Origin: Cocleimonas sp.
GTDB taxonomy: Bacteria; Pseudomonadota; Gammaproteobacteria; Thiotrichales; Thiotrichaceae
Reading direction: 5' to 3'
Length of the DNA: 55,667 bases
Assembly (NCBI GenBank): GCA_021647365.1
Contig: JAKIUW010000023.1
Location: forward strand, 1-55,667
Shown here: piece by piece, positions 8,312 to 15,080 of the stretch
How positions within the stretch are numbered: position 1 is the stretch's first letter
How the letters are laid out: every line of letters begins with the position of its first letter
Notes under the pieces: model-generated
Databases searched by the model: none
Seen by the model: only the letters and a program-made list of their open reading frames with translations
What the model was told of the DNA's origin: nothing
Translations under genes and position numbers: made by a program

Positions 8312-8392
8312 TTACCACGAAGGACACGAAGAGCACGAAGGGTAAACAATAAGTTTTGTTTTTCTTCACGTCTCTCGTGCTCATCGTGGTGA
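8312..8392. repeat. CACGAAG-type dispersed hairpin repeat, copy 3
   Basis: An inverted repeat of the same family as 1771-1849, between hypA and hypB. The right arm (TCACGTCTCTCGTGCTCATC) is more diverged than in copies 1 and 2. Confidence 0.8.
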
Positions 8393-8407
8393 GCTCATAG
8401 TTTTAAA

Positions 8408-8749
8408 CTAATCCACTTCCAGTTCTTTAATTTTCATTTCATCGCCACTACTGACTTGCAGTTGATAGCTGCCGCATTTTGGGCAAGCGTCGTAGCGCTC
8501 CTTAACAATGATTGATTCAGCGCATTGCATACACCATGCTTGCGCTTCTAGTTCATTAATTTGTAACACCGCACCTTCAGCAATTGAACCACGCATGACA
8601 ACCTCAAAGGCAAATTCCAATGCGGGGATTTCAACCCCTGCCAGTGTGCCGACATCTAAAATAACACGTTTCACTTTGGTGAACTTTTGTACTTTGGCTT
8701 CACTTTCAATAATCTGTAAAACACCTTCACAGAGTGACATTTCATGCAT
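8408..8749 (-). CDS. hypA: HypA, nickel metallochaperone
   Basis: A 113-residue protein starting MHEMSLCEG, with His2 and the neighbouring residues forming the conserved nickel site. The structural zinc site is made by Cys73, Cys76 (AWCMQCAE) and Cys89, Cys92 (CPKCGS). It works with HypB to load nickel into HupL and HupV. CACGAAG repeats separate it from both hypB and hupK. Confidence 0.96.
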   Translation of the reverse strand: MHEMSLCEGVLQIIESEAKVQKFTKVKRVILDVGTLAGVEIPALEFAFEVVMRGSIAEGAVLQINELEAQAWCMQCAESIIVKERYDACPKCGSYQLQVSSGDEMKIKELEVD

Positions 8750-8770
8750 GTGTTTGTCTCGTAATACTTT

Positions 8771-8850
8771 TTACCACGAAGGACACGAAGGACACGAAGG
8801 GTAAAGAATTATTTGTCTTTCCTTCGCGAACTTTGTTTTCTTCGTGGTGA
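8771..8850. repeat. CACGAAG-type dispersed hairpin repeat, copy 4
   Basis: An inverted repeat of the same family, between hupK and hypA. The left arm reads ACCACGAAGGACACGAAGG. Confidence 0.8.
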
Positions 8851-8860
8851 TTAAAGTCTT

Positions 8861-10024
8861 TCATTTTGTTGCAACTTTTAGCGTGTAACCCACACAAGGG
8901 TCAATCGCATGAATTAGTAATTCTGCTTGTTGTCGCAGATCTGTTTCATTATCAGCTTGTAAATTACACAGGCTATTTTGCGTAACCCCTTGTGGGTGGA
9001 AATTCCACTCAGTTGGGGCAAGTATTAGCAGTTTTTTGACGGTGCTGTTTTCAACATTAATGTAGTGACTCAAGCGTCCGCGTGCCGCATGGCTATGGGC
9101 TAAACCAATAGCGCTGCTTTTCGGGGCCGCTAAGGTTTTATCGTGAATGAAAAACTCATCAAGTGCCGTCATTAAATCAGCGACCTCGACTAAACGTGCC
9201 ACCATTCTACTAAAAATTCCGTTGCTTTTTACGGATTTATTGCTTGCTTCGTCTTGTTGCTTGCGACTAAACCAGCTGAGTTCATGGCATTGTTTTTTCC
9301 AGTCGGGCTGGCTGGTGAATTGGTGTTGTTCTGCTAGTAAAACCTTTAGTAGAGCATTGTCATCAATTGTGGGTAGATGGGTAATATTTGATTCACCTGC
9401 GTTTTTCCATGTTTGTTGATTTAACCAATGAATAAATGCAGCAGCCTGTGTTTTTTGCTGGCTTGCCCATTCATCAAGGTCAGATACTAACCATGTTGCA
9501 GGACTGTTGTCAGAGCTGCTACCAAAAATGCCTTTGCTGAGTGTTTTACTAAATGTCTTCCACTGTAAACTTTGCTCTTTGGTAATGCTGTGCGCTTTGC
9601 TTGTTGGAGCTTGATAGCCTAGCACTTGGCTCGGCTCAAGCAGTTTCATAATTTGAGTAATGCCCAGTGCAATATGAGATAATAGAGGACTTTCAGGCGC
9701 ATTGCCTATAAATGTTGGCCAATCCATCGTGATTCTCAAGGCTTGTTCGCGCAAGCTTTCTAAGGCGATTAGTGCTTCTCTTGTTGATTCGCTCTGCGGC
9801 GTGGCAGGTGTTTGTTTAGCGCTTTCAATCGCTCTTACTGCGGTGATTGCTTGTGCTTTTGAACAAATATTAAAAAGCAGAGGAATCATCGTTAATGTTT
9901 CGTTGATGGTTTTTCCTGTGAAAACATGACTGGCTTGTAACGGTCGAGACGAACTTATCTGGCAACGTGTTTTGTGGTTGTCAGATGCGTTAAGAGTGAT
10001 GTTTAATTCGCCAGCAATACTCAT
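8861..10024 (-). CDS. hupK: HupK/HoxV-like hydrogenase maturation scaffold
   Basis: A 387-residue protein that resembles a degenerate [NiFe] large subunit. The C-terminal part has APTEWNFHPQG and ends IDPCVGYTLKVATK, and an N-terminal segment contains FNICSKAQ. Each nickel-site region keeps only one of the two Cys of a catalytic subunit, so it cannot hold a normal NiFe centre. HupK/HoxV proteins are thought to act as scaffolds for Fe(CN)2CO transfer to HupL in O2-tolerant systems. The start overlaps the end of hupJ by 4 bases. Assignment rests on motif pattern and position between hupJ and hypA. Confidence 0.8.
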   Translation of the reverse strand: MSIAGELNITLNASDNHKTRCQISSSRPLQASHVFTGKTINETLTMIPLLFNICSKAQAITAVRAIESAKQTPATPQSESTREALIALESLREQALRITMDWPTFIGNAPESPLLSHIALGITQIMKLLEPSQVLGYQAPTSKAHSITKEQSLQWKTFSKTLSKGIFGSSSDNSPATWLVSDLDEWASQQKTQAAAFIHWLNQQTWKNAGESNITHLPTIDDNALLKVLLAEQHQFTSQPDWKKQCHELSWFSRKQQDEASNKSVKSNGIFSRMVARLVEVADLMTALDEFFIHDKTLAAPKSSAIGLAHSHAARGRLSHYINVENSTVKKLLILAPTEWNFHPQGVTQNSLCNLQADNETDLRQQAELLIHAIDPCVGYTLKVATK

Positions 10025-10737
10025 GAGGCTTTTTGCTCTTTTTGTTTTCCCTTTTGTTTACTAATGACGGTGGCTTCTTCTCTAAAAGCAGAGCCTCGCA
10101 GAAAGTCTCTTCTTGATGATGGCTCTTTTAGGCGTTCTGATAAGCGCTTGCGAGGTTTTTTATCTACTTTTTTAAGTGCACTATTTTTACTGATTTCAGA
10201 TCCGTCAGCATTCATGGTAAATTCTGGTTTTGGTTCTTTACCTGGCCAGATTTGCTCTATTTCATGGCTGGGGTTTTGTGACTCTACATCAATGTTTTCT
10301 TTATTCATTAATGCCAACAAAGCCTCTTTGGCAGTTAGCTCAGCAGTCTCTTGGTCTGTAAAGTCAAACATAGGCGAAAACAGCGAACAACTTTCAAAAA
10401 ACCCGATGCTTTCTTCGTAGCCTGTTACGAACTGGTATGAACCAGAGGGTAATACATGATTTTTTGTCGCACCTACTTTATAACTCTCTTTATTAGAGGG
10501 TGTGCTGTGGTTGGTATTCACTTGTTTATCAACTACGTTATCAGCAACGGCATCATTAGGCAGCAGCATGATATTCATAAACCAAGGCGTGATTAAAATA
10601 CCCAACTGATACTCTTTCCACGGATAGAACTCAGTGGCCTTAACGGACAACTTTTCATTAACGACAGGAACGTCTTGCATCCGCTCAGTGTGTATCTGGC
10701 GAAAGGTAGTTTCTAGTTGGGTGGGAGAGGTGCTCAT
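10021..10737 (-). CDS. hupJ: HupJ/HoxT, HybE-family [NiFe]-hydrogenase assembly chaperone
   Basis: The N-terminal 170 residues match the HybE family (for example YPWKEYQLGILITPWFMNIM and GSYQFVTGYEESIGFFESCS). These chaperones bind the Tat signal of the hydrogenase small subunit until folding is complete. The C-terminal part is a Lys/Arg-rich tail that includes SSRRDFLRGSAF, a twin-arginine-like string resembling a Tat signal. The protein is preceded by hupI (13-base gap) and overlaps hupK. HupJ proteins of rhizobia have a comparable two-part layout. Confidence 0.85.
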   Translation of the reverse strand: MSTSPTQLETTFRQIHTERMQDVPVVNEKLSVKATEFYPWKEYQLGILITPWFMNIMLLPNDAVADNVVDKQVNTNHSTPSNKESYKVGATKNHVLPSGSYQFVTGYEESIGFFESCSLFSPMFDFTDQETAELTAKEALLALMNKENIDVESQNPSHEIEQIWPGKEPKPEFTMNADGSEISKNSALKKVDKKPRKRLSERLKEPSSRRDFLRGSAFREEATVISKQKGKQKEQKAS

Positions 10738-10750
10738 TTTAGAGGTGCTC

Positions 10751-10999
10751 TTAGTCCATCAAAACCATAAATTGATCTTTAATGCCGTCACATTCAGGGC
10801 ATTGCCAATGCTCGGGCAGTTTTGAAAAAGGTGTGCCTGCTTCAATTTGCCAATAGTCGCAACCTTCAGCTGGGTCGTAAACTTTCCAACAGATTTTGCA
10901 TTCCATGCGGTCGGTGTCTTTTAGTCGTGATGTGTCACCGCCGTAAGACCCTTCAAAGGAGCCACTACCAAATTCATTTTTAATATGTGTTTCTTTCAT
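10751..10999 (-). CDS. hupI: HupI/HoxR, rubredoxin of the hydrogenase operon
   Basis: An 82-residue rubredoxin with two CxxC knuckles, MECKICWKVYDP (Cys34, Cys37) and HWQCPECDG (Cys67, Cys70), that bind a single iron. An N-terminal extension of about 30 residues precedes the rubredoxin fold. In uptake-hydrogenase operons this protein is needed for small-subunit assembly under oxic conditions, which fits the O2-tolerant HupS here. It lies between hupH and hupJ, the canonical position. Confidence 0.95.
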   Translation of the reverse strand: MKETHIKNEFGSGSFEGSYGGDTSRLKDTDRMECKICWKVYDPAEGCDYWQIEAGTPFSKLPEHWQCPECDGIKDQFMVLMD

Positions 11000-11032
11000 G
11001 CTAGTGCTCCTTGGAGCCAGTGTTAGTCGTGG

Positions 11033-11917
11033 TTAGCCTACGTGTACATCATAAACGCCTAAAATATCTTGGAGGCGTTCTGCGCTGTCTTCAATATCTT
11101 CAGGCGCGGCCGCTGCAACTTCAGGAATATCGATCACTTCGATAGTATTGAGAATGATTTTGTCATCCGAGTTGTAGTATTTAATCCACCAAATATTATT
11201 TTTCTGGGTGCTACCAATACGGCAATTACCATAACCACGCGATAAAATAGTGATTGGGCCAACGCCTAAACGTGAACCTAGTAACGCCATGTCTTCTTCT
11301 GATAAGGGGAGTAGAGTCAAGTTGATTACATGATTTCCATCACCTGATTTCCATGTGGCAATTTTTTCAGCAAGTTCAATGAGTATGGGTGGAGCGTTGA
11401 AAGCATTTTCAGGAATGTTATCAAGACTGGTATCAATAGGTGTTGTGTTCTTAAAGGTCTTTTTACGTACGATTGATGGGATGTCTGCAACTTCAATGGC
11501 ATCACTGATTTGTATGCCTGCCTCATTAATCATGCGTATTCGCCAAATGCCCGTTAGTACGGATTCTTGTATTTGCACAGAGGTGTCACTTTCGTAGATA
11601 ACACTGACTTCGCCTTCGTTAAATATTTGATTAACAAGGTCAACATTCGCTGCATCCATATCGGTAATATCAAAGGCAACAGCAGGTTCACCTACTTTAT
11701 AACTTGCGACAGCATCATATAACTTTGCTAGCATTTCTTTGGCGACAGTAAGGTTTACAACATCTTCAGGCTCAGGAATGATCGGGCGGTCAAAGGTGTG
11801 CATCGCACCAGGAGACTCGGTGAAGTTGAAATTATCATCGCCCGGCATAGTGCCTTGAGAGCCTTCACCAATGACGGGTATGTCGATAGGTCTGCCGTAG
11901 TCTTTAATGTCTGCCAT
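11033..11917 (-). CDS. hupH: HupH/HoxQ (HyaF family) hydrogenase accessory protein
   Basis: A 294-residue protein of the HupH/HyaF family, with two similar halves each carrying a segment like GNCRIGSTQKNNIWWIKYYN (residues near 230-250) or LTGIWRIRMINEAG (near 120). Members assist small-subunit maturation and Fe-S cluster assembly of membrane-bound uptake hydrogenases. Position between hupG and hupI agrees with rhizobial hup operons. Confidence 0.9.
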   Translation of the reverse strand: MADIKDYGRPIDIPVIGEGSQGTMPGDDNFNFTESPGAMHTFDRPIIPEPEDVVNLTVAKEMLAKLYDAVASYKVGEPAVAFDITDMDAANVDLVNQIFNEGEVSVIYESDTSVQIQESVLTGIWRIRMINEAGIQISDAIEVADIPSIVRKKTFKNTTPIDTSLDNIPENAFNAPPILIELAEKIATWKSGDGNHVINLTLLPLSEEDMALLGSRLGVGPITILSRGYGNCRIGSTQKNNIWWIKYYNSDDKIILNTIEVIDIPEVAAAAPEDIEDSAERLQDILGVYDVHVG

Positions 11918-12017
11918 GTCTGTCTTCCTTTTTTCTTTAATTAGGTTTATTCATTTGATAAGAATGAATGTCACAATTTGTTTATTAATTGTTTGGTTTT
12001 TACTTAGCTTACTTAGC

Positions 12018-12440
12018 TTAGTTACTTACGACCGGCACACCGATAGATAGAGGGCGTTTTGGCTCTGACTCAAAAATCTTTTGAATCATGGGTAAGTAAT
12101 CGTTCCAATCTTGAATGCCTGTAATGGCATCAAGGTATTGATCGCCACGCATAAATACCAGCGCAGGCCATGAACGAAAACCATATAAGCTTTGCAATTT
12201 CTTCTCATCGCTACGCGCAATGACTGCAGGTACAAGAGTAGAAAATACGGTTATCAGTTCAGGCAACACAACTGCCACATCATTACTTTCAGGGAAGCGT
12301 ACAATGTCTTGTGTGAAAAATAAGACAGAATGATCGTGCTGCGCTAAAAATTCATCAATGTTACTCAGGTCGAGTAAAGGATAGTTAAGCTCTTCACTGA
12401 GTCTGTCAATGAGTGGTGTTGGGGTCGGTTCTGGTGGCAT
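12018..12440 (-). CDS. hupG: HupG/HoxO (HyaE family) thioredoxin-like accessory protein
   Basis: A 140-residue protein with a thioredoxin-like fold (SVLFFTQDIVRFPESNDVAV, then YGFRSWPALVFMRGDQYLD) but no CxxC active site. HyaE/HoxO proteins are Tat-signal-binding chaperones of hydrogenase small subunits. The neighbours hupF and hupH are the usual ones. Confidence 0.9.
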   Translation of the reverse strand: MPPEPTPTPLIDRLSEELNYPLLDLSNIDEFLAQHDHSVLFFTQDIVRFPESNDVAVVLPELITVFSTLVPAVIARSDEKKLQSLYGFRSWPALVFMRGDQYLDAITGIQDWNDYLPMIQKIFESEPKRPLSIGVPVVSN

Positions 12441-12499
12441 TATCTTTTCCTGTATGTTTTTCTATTGGTTTATATTTTTAAATGCTAAGAAATACTATT

Positions 12500-12829
12500 C
12501 TAGCTTTTCGATGGGCTTGTGTTTACGGGTACTAAATCTTTTAAGTGATCGGGTAGTTCGGGTTCTCGATTAATTAAATCGGCAAAGAGGTGATCAACTT
12601 GATCGCCACCTTGCATAACATCGGATACCGCGTTATGCGCCAGTATGGTTTGTTCTGCATCTTCTGCTGTCATGGTTTCACGCGCAGCACCTAAAAAATT
12701 GAGTATCCATGTGCCTTTAGGTTGGTCGCCTACAAGCATCATATCCACCACTTCTTGGCTGTTGTTTACTTCGCAGAGTGCATAACTGCCTTGCATTTCT
12801 ACGACTTGCATTGGGGTGCCTAAACACAT
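12500..12829 (-). CDS. hupF: HupF/HoxL (HypC family) chaperone
   Basis: A 109-residue HypC-family protein starting MCLGTPMQVV. Cys2 is the residue that carries the Fe(CN)2CO group or binds the large subunit precursor. It is longer than HypC (about 80) by a C-terminal tail, as HupF/HoxL are. HupF protects the large-subunit precursor under aerobic conditions, consistent with an O2-tolerant enzyme. Canonical position between hupD and hupG. Confidence 0.92.
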   Translation of the reverse strand: MCLGTPMQVVEMQGSYALCEVNNSQEVVDMMLVGDQPKGTWILNFLGAARETMTAEDAEQTILAHNAVSDVMQGGDQVDHLFADLINREPELPDHLKDLVPVNTSPSKS

Positions 12830-12844
12830 AACTGATACTCTCTT

Positions 12845-13543
12845 TTATTTGTCGTATTGACCACGGTAATCAACATCTACACCCATTGAGTCTTCTAAAA
12901 TAGACGCTTTTGGGTCAAACACCATATCTTTTGAGCCGAGCACTCGATCATCACCTGTACGACACGCCAACTCCGCTGAAGGTCTTCCAGCTTCGTAATC
13001 TTTAAGTGCCATTGCCGAAGGTGAAAGCACCTCTGTATCAGGTAGAGGTTCTGTGCGCTCTGTATAAGTAATACCTAAGTCGGTTAAATAACGCAGTGCT
13101 TTTTCAAGAGAAGGCTGTATTTGTTTTTTGACTTCAGGGCGTAAACTACCGCCGAAGTCTTCTATTTCTACGGGTTGTACGCCGATGAGAATCATTTTTT
13201 CTGGTAGGTCACCAATTAAATCGGAAGTCATTAATACTTCTTGGAAGCCCGTTTGATGCAAGCTCATTTTTTTCGCGCCCATGAACATGGGTACATCACC
13301 ATCTTCTGTGATTTTCATTTGGCCGCAGGGCAGACCATAGTCAATCGCATCGAAGATAACCAATATGTCGCAAAGTTGTACGTGAGGAACAAGGTAAATA
13401 CCTTGTGTACCACCATCCATAAGTGTGACGTTTTCGGGGAAGATATATTGGCGGTTCAGTTCTTCAATACAGCGAACACCAAAGCCTTCATCTGCCCAAA
13501 GGGTATTACCAATACCTAAGATTAATATTTGCTGATCTTTCAT
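12845..13543 (-). CDS. hupD: HupD/HoxM, endopeptidase maturing HupL
   Basis: A [NiFe]-hydrogenase maturation protease that removes the C-terminal peptide of HupL after nickel insertion. Family motifs are ILGIGNTLWADEGFG (acidic nickel ligand), FDAIDYG (second acidic ligand) and SLHQTGFQE (His ligand). The start is set at ATG 13543 because the homology begins there; an in-frame extension to 13627 has no family similarity. The protein is longer than usual, with about 70 extra C-terminal residues (after the LTDLGITY region) of unknown role. It is the first gene of the minus-strand accessory operon, divergent from hupS. Confidence 0.93.
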   Translation of the reverse strand: MKDQQILILGIGNTLWADEGFGVRCIEELNRQYIFPENVTLMDGGTQGIYLVPHVQLCDILVIFDAIDYGLPCGQMKITEDGDVPMFMGAKKMSLHQTGFQEVLMTSDLIGDLPEKMILIGVQPVEIEDFGGSLRPEVKKQIQPSLEKALRYLTDLGITYTERTEPLPDTEVLSPSAMALKDYEAGRPSAELACRTGDDRVLGSKDMVFDPKASILEDSMGVDVDYRGQYDK

Positions 13544-13650
13544 AAAATAGAGGGGTTTAATTAAATATCGGAAGATAATATTACAATAACGGTCACAAGT
13601 GAAACAATACTTTCCAGTATTTTTCACGGTGAACTACAAAACAGGCAAAA

Positions 13651-13670
13651 TAGGAGGGGGTGTACTTAAG
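13651..13670 (+). repeat. Poly-G palindromic element, degenerate single arm (copy 2)
   Basis: TAGGAGGGGGTGTACTTAAG resembles the core of the G-rich element family but with two or more substitutions. It lies in the divergent hupD-hupS intergenic region. Confidence 0.45.
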
Positions 13671-13777
13671 TACTTGATATAACGAGTCTAAATTCGAATA
13701 TTCTAATGTACTAATATGTGATAATCAGGTGGGGAATGTAAGGTTATTGATATTTTCAGGCGGAAGGTAACTTTCCA

Positions 13778-13791
13778 TTGATCACTATCAA
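13778..13791. promoter_or_regulatory. Candidate upstream activator palindrome (HupR site?)
   Basis: TTGATCACTATCAA is a 5-base inverted repeat with a 4-base spacer, centred about 115 bases upstream of the predicted hupS start of transcription. NtrC-type HupR proteins bind TTG/CAA inverted motifs at about this distance in Rhodobacter. The spacing differs from the published TTG-N5-CAA form, so this is a guess from position and symmetry. Confidence 0.4.
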
Positions 13792-13842
13792 GTGTATACC
13801 GTTTGTCCGTATTTAGAGTGAGAAATAAAGCCGTGCTCTTGT

Positions 13843-13855
13843 TAAGCTATTGATA
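13843..13855 (-). promoter_or_regulatory. IHF-like site between activator palindrome and sigma-54 promoter
   Basis: The minus strand reads TATCAATAGCTTA, a full match to the IHF consensus WATCAA-N4-TTR. It is centred about 50 bases upstream of the predicted transcription start, where DNA bending would bring an enhancer-bound activator onto sigma-54 RNA polymerase. Confidence 0.55.
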
Positions 13856-13873
13856 TTAAAAGGTAATAATATT

Positions 13874-13889
13874 TGGCACGTGAATTGCA
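13874..13889 (+). promoter_or_regulatory. Sigma-54 (-24/-12) promoter of hupSL
   Basis: TGGCACGTGAATTGCA matches the consensus TGGCACG-N4-TTGCA exactly, with the GG and GC dinucleotides 12 bases apart. Transcription would start near 13900, about 70 bases before the hupS ATG. It agrees with hupR encoding a sigma-54-dependent activator. Confidence 0.88.
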
Positions 13890-13970
13890 TATTGAGAGAC
13901 AGAGACCAATAGCTATTGCTTTGGTTTAGAAAAATAATTTTAAGGAAGTATAACTAGGAGGAGTCATTAA

Positions 13971-15080
13971 ATGACCGAAACATTTTATGAGGTAATGCGT
14001 CGTCAGGGTATATCCCGTCGAAGCTTCTTGAAATACTGTAGTTTGACTGCAGCAGCTTTAGGTTTAGCACCTGAATTCGCGGGCAAGATTGCCCACTCTA
14101 TGGAAACTAAGCCTAGAATCCCAGTGCTATGGTTGCACGGATTAGAGTGTACTTGTTGTTCAGAGTCGTTTATTCGATCAGCGCATCCATTAGCGAAAGA
14201 CGTTATTTTGTCGATGATATCACTGGATTACGATGACACCATCATGGCAGCAGCAGGTACGCAAGCCGAAGCTATTATTGAAGAAACTATCAAAAAGTAT
14301 GATGGTGAGTTCGTATTGGCGATTGAAGGAAACGCACCACTTAATCAAGAAGGGATGTCCTGTATTATTGCAGGCAAGCCTTTCTTAGAGCAATTAAATC
14401 ACGTTGCTAAGCACTGTAAGTTCATTATTTCTTGGGGATCTTGTGCGTCTTACGGCTGTGTTCAAGCCGCTGCGCCGAACCCTACACAAGCGGTGCCTAC
14501 ACATAAAGCTATTAAAACCAGCAAACCTATTATCAAGGTACCTGGTTGTCCTCCTATTGCTGAGGTTATGACAGCTGTTATTACTTACATCCTTACGTTC
14601 GAGAAAATGCCAGAGCTTGACCGTCAAGGTCGTCCTAAAATGTTTTACAGTCAGCGTATTCATGATAAGTGCTACCGTCGCCCTCACTTTGATGCAGGTC
14701 AGTTTGTTGAGAAGTTTGACGATGAAGGCGCTCGCAAGGGTTACTGCCTGTATAAAGTGGGTTGTAAAGGGCCGACAACGTATAACGCTTGTTCAACGAT
14801 TCGTTGGAACGAAGGTACCTCCTTCCCGATTCAAGCAGGACATGGTTGCATTGGTTGTTCTGAAGATGGCTTCTGGGATAAAGGATCATGGTATGCACGC
14901 CTAAGCGATATTACTCAGTTTGGTATTGAAGCAAATGCCGATAAAGTTGGATTGGGCGCAGCAGCAGTAGTGGGTACGGGTATCGTAGCTCATGCAGCAT
15001 TGAGTGCGGTTAAAGCAGCTCAAAATAAAAATGACACTTTGCAAGTCGAAGGATCAGTTAAAGAACAGGAGAATGTATAA
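13971..15080 (+). CDS. hupS: HupS/HoxK, small subunit of O2-tolerant membrane [NiFe] uptake hydrogenase
   Basis: A 369-residue precursor with a Tat signal (ISRRSFLKYCS near residues 14-24) for export of the folded heterodimer. The proximal-cluster region has six Cys: Cys60, Cys62, Cys63 (LECTCCSES), Cys158 and Cys163 (WGSCASYGC) and Cys193 (VPGCPP). The two extra Cys (62 and 163) are those of the [4Fe-3S] cluster of E. coli Hyd-1 and Ralstonia HoxK, so O2 tolerance is predicted. A C-terminal hydrophobic helix (about 327-345) anchors it next to HupC. The start is supported by AGGAGG at 13955-13961. Confidence 0.97.
   Translation: MTETFYEVMRRQGISRRSFLKYCSLTAAALGLAPEFAGKIAHSMETKPRIPVLWLHGLECTCCSESFIRSAHPLAKDVILSMISLDYDDTIMAAAGTQAEAIIEETIKKYDGEFVLAIEGNAPLNQEGMSCIIAGKPFLEQLNHVAKHCKFIISWGSCASYGCVQAAAPNPTQAVPTHKAIKTSKPIIKVPGCPPIAEVMTAVITYILTFEKMPELDRQGRPKMFYSQRIHDKCYRRPHFDAGQFVEKFDDEGARKGYCLYKVGCKGPTTYNACSTIRWNEGTSFPIQAGHGCIGCSEDGFWDKGSWYARLSDITQFGIEANADKVGLGAAAVVGTGIVAHAALSAVKAAQNKNDTLQVEGSVKEQENV

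Noticed and set aside
8037..8345. Open frame with HEGHEEHEG-type ending, and similar frames at 2183-2398 and 8508-8804
   Set aside because: They read through CACGAAG repeats or antisense to hypB, hypA and hupU. Their repetitive composition is an artefact of the repeat.
1771..8850. Four similar repeats in one operon considered as a CRISPR-like array
   Set aside because: The copies are far apart, lie between genes, are imperfect hairpins and have no spacers of constant size.
8861..10024. HupK considered as a third catalytic hydrogenase large subunit
   Set aside because: Only one Cys remains in each nickel-site region, and it sits among maturation genes, so a scaffold role fits better.
14394..14904. 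Several overlapping frames inside hupS on both strands
   Set aside because: They are shadows of the hupS coding sequence, whose motifs and operon context are unambiguous.
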